This document shows, piece after piece, positions 9,159 through 18,481 of a stretch of 64,000 bases of DNA (position 1 is the first letter of the stretch; each line of letters opens with the position of its first letter). The position numbers and the translations under genes were made by a program. The DNA is from Paraburkholderia silvatlantica (GTDB lineage: Bacteria; Pseudomonadota; Gammaproteobacteria; Burkholderiales; Burkholderiaceae). The stretch is taken from the NCBI RefSeq assembly GCF_003096715.1, contig NZ_QEOL01000032.1:18258-82257 (forward strand), read 5' to 3'. A model generated the notes under the pieces. The model made no database searches and was not told the DNA's origin. It saw only the letters and a program-made list of their open reading frames with translations.

Positions 9159-10343
9159 ATGCCCTTGCCTCTTCTCGCCCTTGCCGTTGCCGCTTTTGGT
9201 ATCGGTACCACCGAATTCGTCATCATGGGCCTGCTGCCCGACGTCGCGCGCGACCTCTCGGTCTCGATCCCGGCGGCGGGCATGCTCGTGTCCGCCTATG
9301 CGCTCGGCGTGACGATCGGCGCGCCCATCGTCGCCATCGCCATTGCCAATGTGCCGCGCAAGCAGGCCCTCATGCGCCTGATCGGCATCTTCATCGTCGG
9401 CAACCTGTTGTGTGCGCTCGCCCCGAACTACTCGATCCTGATGGCCGCGCGCATCGTCACCGCGTTCTGCCACGGCGCGTTCTTCGGCATCGGCTCGGTG
9501 GTCGCGGCCGGCCTCGTCGCGCCGAACCGTCGTGCCCAGGCCATCGCGCTGATGTTCACGGGCCTGACGCTCGCCAACGTGCTGGGCGTGCCGCTCGGCA
9601 CGGCGCTTGGCCAGATCGCCGGCTGGCGCACGACGTTCTGGGCCGTGACGGCCATCGGCATTCTCGCGGCAGCGGCACTGCAGGTGTGCCTGCCCGCGAA
9701 GATCGACATGCAGAAGGCGAGCCTCGTGCATGAGTTCGGTGTGCTGAAGAACCCGCAGGTGCTCATGGTGCTCGGCATGAGCGTGCTGGCCTCGGCCAGC
9801 CTCTTCGCGGTGTTCACCTACATCACGCCGATTCTCGAAGACGTGACCGGTTTCTCGCCGCATGAGGTCACCTTCGTGCTGCTGCTGTTCGGCCTCGGGC
9901 TCACGGTCGGCAGCACGCTCGGCGGCAAGCTCGCCGACTGGAAGCTCATGCGCTCGCTGCTCACGTTCCTCGCCATGATCGCCGTGGTGCTCGCCGCGTT
10001 CTCGCTGACCATGCACAACCAGATCGCCGCCATGGCGACGATCTTCGTGTGGGGCATTCTCGCGTTCGCGATCGTGCCACCGTTGCAGATCCTGATCGTC
10101 GACCGCGCGAGCGATGCGCCCAACCTCGCCTCCACGCTCAACCAGGGCGCGTTCAATCTCGGCAATGCGGGCGGTGCGTGGATCGGGGGCGTGGCGATCA
10201 GCGCGGGCGCTCCGCTCACGGCGCTACCGTGGGTGGGCGTGGCCACCGCTTTCGCTGCGCTCGCGCTCACGCTGGTTTCGGCGCACATCGATCGGCGCGC
10301 GCGCCGCCGCGTGGCGGTTTCCGGGCCGACTTCCTGCGCGTGA
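9159..10343 (+). CDS. MFS exporter, DHA1 family (AraJ/YdhP-like)
   Basis: 394-residue inner-membrane protein with 12 predicted helices. It opens LLALAVAAFGIGTTEFVIMG, the signature of the AraJ/PbuE/YdhP branch of DHA1 drug and sugar exporters. Motif A-like ANVPRKQAL follows helix 2 and the antiporter-type motif C region lies near VLGVPLGTALGQ. No clear Shine-Dalgarno precedes the ATG at 9159. A second MFS gene follows in the same direction after 127 bp. Substrate unknown. Confidence 0.85.
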   Translation: MPLPLLALAVAAFGIGTTEFVIMGLLPDVARDLSVSIPAAGMLVSAYALGVTIGAPIVAIAIANVPRKQALMRLIGIFIVGNLLCALAPNYSILMAARIVTAFCHGAFFGIGSVVAAGLVAPNRRAQAIALMFTGLTLANVLGVPLGTALGQIAGWRTTFWAVTAIGILAAAALQVCLPAKIDMQKASLVHEFGVLKNPQVLMVLGMSVLASASLFAVFTYITPILEDVTGFSPHEVTFVLLLFGLGLTVGSTLGGKLADWKLMRSLLTFLAMIAVVLAAFSLTMHNQIAAMATIFVWGILAFAIVPPLQILIVDRASDAPNLASTLNQGAFNLGNAGGAWIGGVAISAGAPLTALPWVGVATAFAALALTLVSAHIDRRARRRVAVSGPTSCA

Positions 10344-10470
10344 TGTTTTTCTCGATGCGGGCATGGACAGCCGCATCGTGCGTTGCGTTGCATCGCGTTG
10401 AGGCGTGCGTGCCCGACCTGACGCGCGCCTGCGCCGCGATTTTCGTGCGCACGTAGTAGCATCACGCCCG

Positions 10471-11628
10471 ATGAAAACCGTCCTCACCCGCGACTTTCTC
10501 GCGCTGATCCTCAGTGTGGCCGTGGTTGGCCTCGGCTCCGGCGCGACGCTTCCGCTCACCGCCCTCGCCCTCACCGACGCCGGTTACGGCACCGCCATCG
10601 TCGGCCTGCTCACGGCCGCCCAGGCGCTGGGGGGTCTCGCCGTCGTGCCGTTCACGGCATGGATCTCTACACGCTTCGGCTCGCGCCAGGTGATCGTCGG
10701 CTCGGTGCTGAGCGTCGCTGTCGCGACCGCGCTGATGCAGGCCAGCGGCAATCTTTGGCTCTGGGCGCTCCTGCGCATGCTCTGCGGCGCGGCGCTCATG
10801 CTGCTCTTCACGCTCGGCGAGGCCTGGGTCAACGAACTCGCCGACGACTCGAACCGCGGCCGCGTGGTGGGCATCTATGCGACCACGTTCACGCTGTTCC
10901 AGATGTCGGGCCCGGTGCTCGTGAGCCAGATCGCGGGCTATACGGCGTGGCGCTTCGCGATCTGCGGCGCACTCTTTCTCATCGCGCTGCCGATGCTCGC
11001 GGCGATCCGCTCGAATCCGCAGCAAACCGACATGCACGAGCCGCACGGAAGCTGGCGCCACGTGATGCCGAAAATGCCCGCGCTCATCGTCGCCACCGGC
11101 TTTTTCGCGCTGTTCGATACGCTCGCGCTCTCGCTGTTGCCGCTCTTCGCGATGGGTCACGGCATCGACGCCGAGGTGGCCGTGCTGTTCGCCTCGGTCG
11201 TGCTGCTCGGCGACACAACCATGCAATTCCCCATCGGCTGGCTCGCCGACCGGCTCGGCCGCGAGCGCGTGCATGCGCTCATGGGCGTGATCGTCGCGGT
11301 GCTGCTGCCGCTGTTGCCCTTCGTCGTCGAGACGCCCTGGCTGCGCTGGCCGCTCCTCTTCGTGTTGGGCGCGGCGGCGGGCTCCATTTATACGCTCGCC
11401 ATCGTGGCGTGCGGCGAGCGTTTCGAAGGCGTCGCGCTCGTTTCCGCGAGCGCGCTCGTGAGCGCGGCGTGGAGCGCGGCGAGCTTCGGCGGCCCGATCG
11501 TCACGGGCGCGCTGATGGAGCACGCGGGCCGCGACGCCATGCTGTGGGTGTTGTTCGCGGGCGCACTGGTGTTTCTCGGCGCGCTGCGCTGGGAGCGCTC
11601 GCGAGGTTTGGCGCACGCGCGCGCATAA
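10471..11628 (+). CDS. MFS transporter (YcaD/YfkF-like)
   Basis: 385 residues, 12 predicted helices. The start MKTVLTRDFLALILSVAVVG places the first helix correctly; an in-frame extension to 10405 has no membrane character. Helices 4-5 carry GEAWVNELADDSNRGRVVGI, the GExW-N and RGR pattern of the YcaD-type subfamily. FPIGWLADRLGRERV is a second-half motif A. It ends 19 bp before a strong bidirectional terminator shared with fahA. Substrate unknown. Confidence 0.85.
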   Translation: MKTVLTRDFLALILSVAVVGLGSGATLPLTALALTDAGYGTAIVGLLTAAQALGGLAVVPFTAWISTRFGSRQVIVGSVLSVAVATALMQASGNLWLWALLRMLCGAALMLLFTLGEAWVNELADDSNRGRVVGIYATTFTLFQMSGPVLVSQIAGYTAWRFAICGALFLIALPMLAAIRSNPQQTDMHEPHGSWRHVMPKMPALIVATGFFALFDTLALSLLPLFAMGHGIDAEVAVLFASVVLLGDTTMQFPIGWLADRLGRERVHALMGVIVAVLLPLLPFVVETPWLRWPLLFVLGAAAGSIYTLAIVACGERFEGVALVSASALVSAAWSAASFGGPIVTGALMEHAGRDAMLWVLFAGALVFLGALRWERSRGLAHARA

Positions 11629-11646
11629 CGCGAGCACGAACGAAAT

Positions 11647-11681
11647 AACGGCCGATGCGCCTTCAAAGCGCATCGGCCGTT
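11647..11681. terminator. Bidirectional terminator between MFS and fahA
   Basis: Perfect 14-bp stem AACGGCCGATGCGC / GCGCATCGGCCGTT with a 7-base loop (CTTCAAA), followed on the plus side by GTGCTTTTC. It lies between two converging genes. Confidence 0.8.
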
Positions 11682-11712
11682 GTGCTTTTCAGGCTTTGAG
11701 ACTCATGCGCCG

Positions 11713-13026
11713 TTACTTCAGCGCCGGCAGGATCTTGCCGGCGCAGGCGCCGAAGCCCACGCGATAGCCGTCGCCCTGGCACCAGCCCGCGAGCGTGAGT
11801 TCGTCGCCGTCTTCGATAAAGCCGCGCGTGCCGCCGCTCTTCAGTTCGAGCGGATGCTTTGCGTTCCATGTCAGTTCGAGCAGGCTGCCGAACGAGTCCG
11901 GCTTCGGGCCCGAGATCGTGCCCGAACCCATCAGGTCGCCCACGCGCGTGTTGCACCCTGCCACGGTGTGATGCGCGAGCTGCTGCGCCATCGACCAGTA
12001 CATGTGGCGGAAATTCGTGCGCGCAATGGTCGTCGCCTCTTGAGCGCCCTCGGGACGCATCCGCACTTCGAGCGAAATATCGAACGCATGGTTGCCTTCG
12101 TGACGCAGGTATTCGAGCGGCTGCGGCTCCTGCGCCGGCTGCGCGACACGGAACGGCTCCAGCGCGTCGAGCGTGACGACCCACGGCGAGATCGTCGTGG
12201 CGAATCCTTTGGAATTGAACGGCCCGAGCGGCACGTACTCCCATTGCTGGATGTCTCGCGCGCTCCAGTCGTTGAGCAGCACCATGCCGAAGATGTGGTC
12301 CTCGGCGTCCTCGCACGCGATCGGTTCGCCGAGCGCATTGCCGCGCCCGACGATGAAGCCCGTTTCCAGCTCGATATCGAGCTTGCGGCACGCCCCGAAC
12401 ACCGGACGCTCCTGATCGGGCAGCTTCAGCTGGCCCCTCGGGCGGCGCACCGGCGTGCCGCTCACCACCACCGACGACGCGCGGCCGTTATAGCCGATCG
12501 GCATCTCGGACCAGTTCGGCAGAAGCGCATTCTTCGGATCGCGAAACATCGAGCCGACGTTCGTCGCGTGTTCCTTCGACGAGTAGAAGTCGGTGTAGCC
12601 CGGAATCTGCACGGGCAGATGCAGCTTCGCGTCGGCGAGCTTCACGAAGGCGCGCCGGCGCAACGCCGCGTCGTCGCGCAGCGTGGCCGTTTCGCGCGCA
12701 AGCAGCGACGCAAGCTGCACGCGCACGCTGCGCCACGTCTCGCGGCCAAGCGCGATGAAGTCGTTCAGCGCGGCACGCGCAAAGACGTCCTGCTGCGCAT
12801 TCGCGGGCAGACGCAGCAGGCCCGCTTCGTGCAGCACCGCAAGGTCGGCCACGAGGTCGCCGATCGCCACGCCCACGCGCGCCGTTGCGTTATGGGTATC
12901 GCTGAACACGCCGAACGGCAGGTTCTGGATCGGGAAATCGCACTGCGCGTCGTTCGCGCGCTCGACCCAGCTCTTGCGGCTCGCGTCGAGCGTCGCCTTG
13001 AGTTCGTCCGTCATGGTGCTGTTCAT
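11713..13026 (-). CDS. fahA: Fumarylacetoacetase
   Basis: 437 residues. Cleaves fumarylacetoacetate to fumarate and acetoacetate, the last step of tyrosine/homogentisate catabolism. Family blocks: FYSSKEHATNVGSMFRDP, the metal and substrate pocket LLNDWSARDIQQWEYVPLGP, and DLMGSGTISGPKPDSFGSLL. The ATG at 13024-13026 overlaps the hmgA stop by four bases (ATGA), giving translational coupling; another ATG four codons inside is less likely. It is the distal gene of hmgA-fahA. The maleylacetoacetate isomerase step is not in this window. Confidence 0.96.
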   Translation of the reverse strand: MNSTMTDELKATLDASRKSWVERANDAQCDFPIQNLPFGVFSDTHNATARVGVAIGDLVADLAVLHEAGLLRLPANAQQDVFARAALNDFIALGRETWRSVRVQLASLLARETATLRDDAALRRRAFVKLADAKLHLPVQIPGYTDFYSSKEHATNVGSMFRDPKNALLPNWSEMPIGYNGRASSVVVSGTPVRRPRGQLKLPDQERPVFGACRKLDIELETGFIVGRGNALGEPIACEDAEDHIFGMVLLNDWSARDIQQWEYVPLGPFNSKGFATTISPWVVTLDALEPFRVAQPAQEPQPLEYLRHEGNHAFDISLEVRMRPEGAQEATTIARTNFRHMYWSMAQQLAHHTVAGCNTRVGDLMGSGTISGPKPDSFGSLLELTWNAKHPLELKSGGTRGFIEDGDELTLAGWCQGDGYRVGFGACAGKILPALK

Positions 13027-14375
13027 GACTGCTGCTCCGGATTGAAGTGTTTCTTGAGGCCTTGCCAGCACTCGTAGTAGTGCGCCTGCAGCTGGCTCGC
13101 CTCGAGCGCGTAGCGCGTCGGGCGGATCAGCGTGCGGGTCTCGAACATGAAGGCCATCGTGTCGCCGACCTTGTGCGGTCGGGTCGTGTCGGCATTCGAG
13201 GCTTTTTCGAAGGTCTCGGCATCCGGGCCGTGGCCCGACATGCAGTTGTGCAGGCTCGCGCCGCCCGGCACGAAGCCTTCGGCCTTGGCGTCGTACACGC
13301 CGTGCACGAGGCCCATGAACTCGCTCGCCACGTTGCGGTGATACCAGGGCGGACGGAACGTGTTCTCGGCCGCGAGCCAGCGCGGCGGGAAGATCACGAA
13401 GTCGATCGAGTCGACGCCCGGCGTGTCCGTGGGCGCGTGCAGCACGAGGAAGATCGAAGGGTCGGGATGGTCGTAGCTGATCGAGCCGATGGTATTGAAG
13501 CGGCGCAGATCGTACTTGCAGGGTGCATAGTTGCCGTGCCACGCCACCACGTCGAGCGGCGAGTGGCCGATGTCGGCGCGCCAGAGCTGGCCGCCCAGTT
13601 TCGTGACGAGTTCGAACTCGCCTTCGCGGTCCTCATATGCGGCGACCGGCGTGAGGAAGTCGCGCGGATTCGCGAGTCCATTCGAGCCGATTACGCCGAG
13701 ATCCGGCAGACGCAGGAGCGCGCCGAAGTTCTCGCAGATATAGCCGCGTGCTTCGCCATCGGGCAAATCCACCGTAAAGCGCACGCCGCGCGGAATCACA
13801 ACGATCTCGAAGGGCTCGACGTCGAGCCGGCCCATCTCCGTGCGAATGGCAAGACGCCCTTGCTGCGGGACGATCAGCAGTTCGCCGTCGGTGTTGTAGA
13901 AAAAGCGGTCCACCATCGGCCGGTTTGCCGCGTACAGGTGGATCGCGCAGCCGCTCATCGAGGCCGCCGAGCCGTTGCCCGCCATCGTCACCCAGCCGTC
14001 GATGAAATCGGTGGGCGCCGTGGGCACGGGTAGCGCGTCCCAGCGCAGCTGGTTGGGCGGCGTGGGCGGCACCTCGTTGAAATCGGCGACGAGGCGCGGC
14101 GCACCGTTCACCGAGAGGCGCGACGTGACCGGCGCAAACGGCTGATGCACGGCGCCCGGACGGATCCGGTAGAGCCATGTGCGACGGTTGTGCGAGCGCG
14201 GCGCGGTGAACGCGGTGCCCGAGAGCTGCTCGGCGTACAGGCCATAGGCGCAGCGCTGCGGCGAGTTCTGGCCTGCGGGCAGCGCGCCCGCCAGCGCCTC
14301 GGTCGCGAATTCGTTGGCGAAACCGCTCATATAGCCGTGCTGGACTTCGGCTGGATGCCGTAAGGGTGCGTTCAT
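13023..14375 (-). CDS. hmgA: Homogentisate 1,2-dioxygenase
   Basis: 450 residues from MNAPLRHPAEVQHGYMSGF. This Fe(II) enzyme opens the homogentisate ring to maleylacetoacetate. Characteristic stretches are AFTAPRSHNRRTWLYRIRP near the N-terminus and the C-terminal cupin with YHRNVASEFMGLVHG and LHNCMSGHGPDAETF, which hold the iron ligands. A GAGAGAC precedes the ATG at 14373-14375. It heads the two-gene operon with fahA; promoter elements should lie in the AT-richer stretch at 14420-14470. Confidence 0.97.
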   Translation of the reverse strand: MNAPLRHPAEVQHGYMSGFANEFATEALAGALPAGQNSPQRCAYGLYAEQLSGTAFTAPRSHNRRTWLYRIRPGAVHQPFAPVTSRLSVNGAPRLVADFNEVPPTPPNQLRWDALPVPTAPTDFIDGWVTMAGNGSAASMSGCAIHLYAANRPMVDRFFYNTDGELLIVPQQGRLAIRTEMGRLDVEPFEIVVIPRGVRFTVDLPDGEARGYICENFGALLRLPDLGVIGSNGLANPRDFLTPVAAYEDREGEFELVTKLGGQLWRADIGHSPLDVVAWHGNYAPCKYDLRRFNTIGSISYDHPDPSIFLVLHAPTDTPGVDSIDFVIFPPRWLAAENTFRPPWYHRNVASEFMGLVHGVYDAKAEGFVPGGASLHNCMSGHGPDAETFEKASNADTTRPHKVGDTMAFMFETRTLIRPTRYALEASQLQAHYYECWQGLKKHFNPEQQS

Positions 14376-14403
14376 CGCTGTCTCTCCACGTTCTCGGGTC
14401 ATG

Positions 14404-14417
14404 ACATGACGCCATGT
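14404..14417. promoter_or_regulatory. Small palindrome upstream of hmgA
   Basis: ACATG-ACGC-CATGT, a perfect 5-4-5 inverted repeat, lies 29 bp ahead of the hmgA start and next to an AT-rich stretch at 14420-14470. It may be part of the homogentisate-operon control region; no regulator gene is nearby to support a name. Confidence 0.3.
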
Positions 14418-14619
14418 GATTTACGGATGGTAAAACGAATTACGTTTAGTGAAATTAAGCGTATACCCTGACGAATCGCTGGCAGTCTCCAGAACGGGGG
14501 CGAACGGTCGATAACGTTATGACCAAACAGTCCATCCGCGGCGGCTGCGGGCTGCTACCATCGGGTCATGCGACCCCGTGCGGGGCTCGCGCTTTTGACC
14601 CGCTTCCTGCCAGATCATC

Positions 14620-15447
14620 ATGATTGCTCCCACCATTCCCGAGCTCGTTGCCCGCGCCGCCGACCATCCATTTCTCGGCGAGCATCTGGCGATGGGCACG
14701 GGAACGCACGCCAAGGAGGCCGTGGCACGGCGGCGCGGCGTGGAGCTATTGAGCGCCTACGAGCCGATTTACGACATCAGCGTGCACAGCGGGGCGCAAT
14801 CGCTCACCGCCGATCTCGCGATGGCCTCGCGCTTTGGCGACGAGCTCGGCTTTCAGGCGGTCACGCTGCGCGAACAGAACGGCCAGTTCGCGCCCTGCGA
14901 CGCATTCAGCGACACCCTCGACGACCCCGACCTCGTCGCGGTCGACCGCATGGTGCGCGCGCTGCACGCCATCAATTTTCTGGGTGGCCAGCAGCACGGG
15001 CTGCTCTTCCTGCGCGTGCACGAGCGGCTCCTGAAGAGCGTGAAGTACGACCACGGACGGCATTTCTCGAACGTGCTGGTGTCGTTCGGGCTGAACCCCG
15101 GGCGCATCGTGATCGAACTGCCGGCGGCGGCGGTCGCGCACCGCACGTTCCTCGGCTATCTCACGAAGAGCTATCAGCGCTACGGGTTCAAGGTGGCGGG
15201 CAATCTGCCCAATGCCGGGCAGATTCTTTCGGTAGCGGATGCGCCTCGGCCCGACTTCGTGAAGATGGACGCGGCGTCCGCGCTGCGCGATTCGATGGTG
15301 AAGCCGCTCGTGAGCTATGCGGCGCGCCTGCGCATACCGCTTATTTTCAACCGCGTGACCGATGCGGCGCAGTTCGAGCAGTTGCAGCAATACGACGTGC
15401 GCTTCGTGCAGGGGCCGGTGTTCGCGGCCCAGGACAAGGTGGTTTGA
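14620..15447 (+). CDS. Degenerate EAL-domain protein
   Basis: 275 residues with the EAL barrel outline: LLSAYEPIYDISVHSG at the start, HERLLKSVKY, VIELPAAAVAHRTFLGYL, GFKVAGNLPNAGQILSV, PDFVKMD and FVQGPVFA at the end. The catalytic EAL/EVL signature is absent (the equivalent region reads GFQAVTLRE) and the metal-binding acidic residues around the usual DDFG(T)G are replaced by AGNLPNAG. So it should not hydrolyse c-di-GMP and is better seen as a binding or protein-interaction module. The yajQ gene for a reported c-di-GMP binder lies 1.4 kb away but is not in the same operon. Confidence 0.75.
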   Translation: MIAPTIPELVARAADHPFLGEHLAMGTGTHAKEAVARRRGVELLSAYEPIYDISVHSGAQSLTADLAMASRFGDELGFQAVTLREQNGQFAPCDAFSDTLDDPDLVAVDRMVRALHAINFLGGQQHGLLFLRVHERLLKSVKYDHGRHFSNVLVSFGLNPGRIVIELPAAAVAHRTFLGYLTKSYQRYGFKVAGNLPNAGQILSVADAPRPDFVKMDAASALRDSMVKPLVSYAARLRIPLIFNRVTDAAQFEQLQQYDVRFVQGPVFAAQDKVV

Positions 15448-15519
15448 GGGGATGCGCGGGGGCTAATCGTTCAGGCGCGGCGCCCCGGGGTCCGCGCCTG
15501 AGAGGCCTCGTTCCTGGCC

Positions 15520-16575
15520 TTAGAGGCTGACAGGTTCCTGCTCCAGCTCCACGCCGAAGCGCGCGAGCACGTCGCACTGGATCGCCATTGCGAGTTCGAG
15601 AATGTCCGCGCCGGTCGCACCGCCGCGATTGACGAGCACGAGCGCCTGACGCTCATGCACCGCCGCTGCGCGCAGCGCACGGCCCTTCCAGCCGCACCGG
15701 TCGATCATCCAGCCCGCCGCGAGCTTCACGCGCCCGTCGGCCTGCTGGTACGAAACGATCTGCGGCTCGCGCGCGATGAGCATATCGAACTGCCGCGCTT
15801 CGATCACGGGATTCTTGAAAAAACTGCCCGCATTGCCGAGTTCGAGCGGGTCAGGCAGCTTCGCGCGCCGCACCGCGACCACGGCGTCGAACACGGCACG
15901 CGCATGCGGCACCTCGCCGGCGTTGTGCTGCGCCAGTTCGCGCGCGAGATCGGCATAGCCCGCATTGGGCTGCCAGACCTTCGGCAGGCGGAACGTAACC
16001 GAGGTAATGACGAAGCGATCGCGCCCTTCGCGCTTGAAGAAGCTGTCGCGATAGCCGAAGCGGCAGGCGGGGGCGTCGAACTCGACGGCTTTGCCCGTCG
16101 CCATCTCGATGGCCCGCACCGACACGCAGCGCTCGGCCATCTCGAGCCCGTAAGCGCCGATGTTCTGAATGGGCGCCGCGCCCACCGTGCCCGGGATAAG
16201 CGCCAGATTCTCGAGGCCCGGCATACCCGCTTCGAGCGTCCAGGACACGAAATCGTGCCAGTTCTCGCCCGCGGCCGCTTCCACGTACCAGGCGTGGCCG
16301 TCTTCACGGGCAACGCGCCTGCCGGCCAGCGCCATGAGCAGCACGAGACCGTCGAAGTCGCGCGTGAGCACCACGTTGCTGCCGCCGCCCAGCACGAGCG
16401 TGCGCAAGCCCTGGGCGCGCGGGTCGCGCACGGCGGCGGCGAGATCGGCCTCGCTTTCGACCCGGCACGCATAGCGCGCACGCACGTCGAAGCCGAATGT
16501 GTTGTGCGCGCGCAGCGCAAAGCCGGCGGCGAACCACACTGGGGACGTAGTGACGGGCGTTTGGACGACGGGCAT
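15520..16575 (-). CDS. murB: UDP-N-acetylenolpyruvoylglucosamine reductase
   Basis: 351-residue FAD enzyme reducing UDP-GlcNAc-enolpyruvate to UDP-MurNAc in peptidoglycan synthesis. FAD-binding LVLGGGSNVVL and GTVGAAPIQNIGAYGLEM, the catalytic-serine region LGNAGSFFKNP, and GWMIDRCGWKG are all present. The length fits the type I family. The ATG at 16573-16575 (MPVVQTPVTT) is favoured over an upstream in-frame start because the extra 45 residues are not family-like. It is divergent from yajQ. Confidence 0.95.
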   Translation of the reverse strand: MPVVQTPVTTSPVWFAAGFALRAHNTFGFDVRARYACRVESEADLAAAVRDPRAQGLRTLVLGGGSNVVLTRDFDGLVLLMALAGRRVAREDGHAWYVEAAAGENWHDFVSWTLEAGMPGLENLALIPGTVGAAPIQNIGAYGLEMAERCVSVRAIEMATGKAVEFDAPACRFGYRDSFFKREGRDRFVITSVTFRLPKVWQPNAGYADLARELAQHNAGEVPHARAVFDAVVAVRRAKLPDPLELGNAGSFFKNPVIEARQFDMLIAREPQIVSYQQADGRVKLAAGWMIDRCGWKGRALRAAAVHERQALVLVNRGGATGADILELAMAIQCDVLARFGVELEQEPVSL

Positions 16576-16871
16576 CGAGGAAGAACTGGACACAGACAGC
16601 AGACGAAAAATGGCCGCGAAGGCAGAAATAGCCGCCGGCGGGCACCCGCGGGAAACTGCGCACCGCCCACTCGCCTCCGGGCGGCGGCAAGCCGCCTTGG
16701 GCAAACGCAACGGCGCCGGTAGAATGGCGTCGGTCCGTGATTATAGCGAGTGCGCGAACCGCTGCCTCAAAATGCGTCAGCGGCCTGCGGAATACGGCTG
16801 CGGCCCGCGGGCACCTGGTTTGCGCAGCTTTTGCACCGCCATTTGCGCACCCGTACTTTTTGGAGAAAGCA

Positions 16872-17357
16872 ATGCCATCGTTTGACGTCGTCAGCGAAGC
16901 CAACATGATCGAAGTAAAGAACGCCGTGGAGCAATCCAACAAGGAGATCTCCACCCGCTTCGACTTCAAGGGCTCGGATTCGCGCGTCGAGCAAAAGGAG
17001 CGCGAGCTGACCGCGTTCGCCGACGACGACTTCAAGCTCGGCCAGGTGAAGGACGTGCTCGTGTCGAAAATGGCCAAGCGCAATGTGGACGTGCGCTTCC
17101 TCGACTACGGCAAGATCGAGAAGATCGGCGGCGACAAGGTCAAGCAGGTCATCACCGTGAAGAAGGGGGTGTCGGGCGACCTCGCGAAGAAGATCGTGCG
17201 GCTCGTGAAGGACAGCAAGATCAAGGTCCAGGCGAGCATCCAGGGCGACGCCGTGCGCGTGACGGGCGCCAAGCGCGACGACCTGCAAAGCGTGATCGCC
17301 ATGCTGCGCAAGGACGTGACCGATACGCCGCTCGACTTCAACAACTTCCGCGATTAA
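16872..17357 (+). CDS. yajQ: YajQ-family nucleotide-binding protein
   Basis: 161 residues, the exact family size. It starts MPSFDVVSEANMIEVKNAVE after a GGAGAAAGCA ribosome site and contains the hallmark TRFDFKGSDSRVE and QVITVKKGVSGDLAKKI. YajQ homologues have been reported to bind c-di-GMP in Xanthomonas and relatives; nothing in this sequence tests that. A hairpin follows 22 bp after the stop. Confidence 0.95.
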   Translation: MPSFDVVSEANMIEVKNAVEQSNKEISTRFDFKGSDSRVEQKERELTAFADDDFKLGQVKDVLVSKMAKRNVDVRFLDYGKIEKIGGDKVKQVITVKKGVSGDLAKKIVRLVKDSKIKVQASIQGDAVRVTGAKRDDLQSVIAMLRKDVTDTPLDFNNFRD

Positions 17358-17378
17358 GGCGGCAAGTCCAGCGCATCG

Positions 17379-17405
17379 CGGGGCGGCTCGGGCCGCCCCG
17401 TTTCG
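17379..17405 (+). terminator. Hairpin after yajQ
   Basis: CGGGGCGGC-TCGG-GCCGCCCCG, a 9-bp perfect stem with a four-base loop, followed by TTTCGTTTCG. It lies between the converging yajQ and the SRPBCC gene. Confidence 0.65.
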
Positions 17406-17432
17406 TTTCGCCCGTCCCCGCTTCTCTCGCGC

Positions 17433-17921
17433 TCAGTCCGCCGTCGCCACGAGCGGCATGAGCACTTCGCCGGTTTCCAGCAGTGTCTTGAGATTCGAGA
17501 GGATGCGCGGCCAGCCGCCCGACACCTTCTCGATAAAGATCGATCCTGGCCGCGCCACGCTGTGCGTGATCGTGAGCTTGACCGCGTGCTCGACGGGCTC
17601 GATGTCGATCGTGCAGAGCGAATCGCCCTCGGCATGGAGCTCGGCCAGGAACATGTTGCGCCAGCGCAGCACGAGCCGGCGCGGGGGATCGGATTCGACC
17701 ACCGCGCCCGAGTCGGCGATCCGTCCGTCGGCAAAGCGCAGCGACCAGGACGAGCCCGTTTGCCAGTCGCATTCGTGATGCATGCCGAACCAGTAGCGCT
17801 CGGTGAACCCGCGGCTCGTGAGCGCCGTCCACAACGCCTGCGGCGTGGTGCGGATGAACGTGACGTAGACGAACGTCGAAGCGCCGGCGGCACTGCCTTG
17901 CGTGTGCTTGTCGCTACTCAT
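17433..17921 (-). CDS. SRPBCC (AHSA1-like) domain protein
   Basis: 162 residues forming one START-like lipid/ligand-binding fold: FVYVTFIRTTPQALWTALTS at the start, FTERYWFGMHHECDWQTGS, then VSGGWPRILSNLKTLLETGE as the C-terminal helix. It overlaps the end of the upstream arsR-type gene by 8 bases, so the two are one transcript. ArsR-SRPBCC pairs are common; the ligand and target are unknown. Confidence 0.85.
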   Translation of the reverse strand: MSSDKHTQGSAAGASTFVYVTFIRTTPQALWTALTSRGFTERYWFGMHHECDWQTGSSWSLRFADGRIADSGAVVESDPPRRLVLRWRNMFLAELHAEGDSLCTIDIEPVEHAVKLTITHSVARPGSIFIEKVSGGWPRILSNLKTLLETGEVLMPLVATAD

Positions 17922-18237
17922 CGCTGTCTCCTTCGAGTGATCGCTTCAGGTCGACGAGCGCGCCCACGCGCTCGTGCTCGAACTTGCCGATCCAGCGCGC
18001 GGCAATCTCGCCGATCGGCACCGGATTGATGAAGTGCCGCTTTTCGCGCCCATGCCGCTGCGTCGCGACGAGATTTGCCTCTTCCAGCACCGCGAGATGC
18101 TTCGCGACCGCCTGGCGCGAGATGGCCAGCCCCTCGCATAGATCGGTCAGCGTCTGGCCGTTTTTCGCATGCAGGCGGTCGAGCAGCTGACGGCGGCTCG
18201 CGTCCGCCAGCGCGCGAAATACGGTGTCGTCGTTCAT
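17914..18237 (-). CDS. ArsR-family winged-helix repressor
   Basis: 107 residues starting MNDDTVFRALADASRRQLLD, with the recognition helix SRQAVAKHLAVLEEANLV and the wing RHGREKRHFINP. No metal-binding cysteine cluster (ELCVCDL type) is seen, so it belongs to the metal-independent SRPBCC-linked branch. It is the first gene of the pair and a perfect palindrome sits 10 bp upstream of its start, consistent with autorepression. Confidence 0.88.
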   Translation of the reverse strand: MNDDTVFRALADASRRQLLDRLHAKNGQTLTDLCEGLAISRQAVAKHLAVLEEANLVATQRHGREKRHFINPVPIGEIAARWIGKFEHERVGALVDLKRSLEGDSDE

Positions 18238-18246
18238 GCATTGATT

Positions 18247-18266
18247 ATGCAACCACCCGGTTGCAT
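18247..18266. promoter_or_regulatory. Likely ArsR operator
   Basis: Perfect 8-4-8 inverted repeat ATGCAACC-ACCC-GGTTGCAT, directly before the arsR-type gene start. Position and symmetry fit a dimer-binding operator covering the promoter. Confidence 0.6.
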
Positions 18267-18481
18267 GTCAAGGCGCCAAAAAAGGGAGATATCGCTGTCA
18301 AAATGCGCTCAACGGACGGAGGGAAGGTGTCCGCTGCGCCCGATCCGCACGAGATCCGCCATTTGCCCAATGCTCGCGCTTTGTTTACTGACGCACAAAC
18401 GCGCATCCGCAAGGCGAATAACCTCCCCGTCGAGAATGCTTGCCGTTCCTTAGCTCAAGAATCAAGAACACCGAGGCCACA

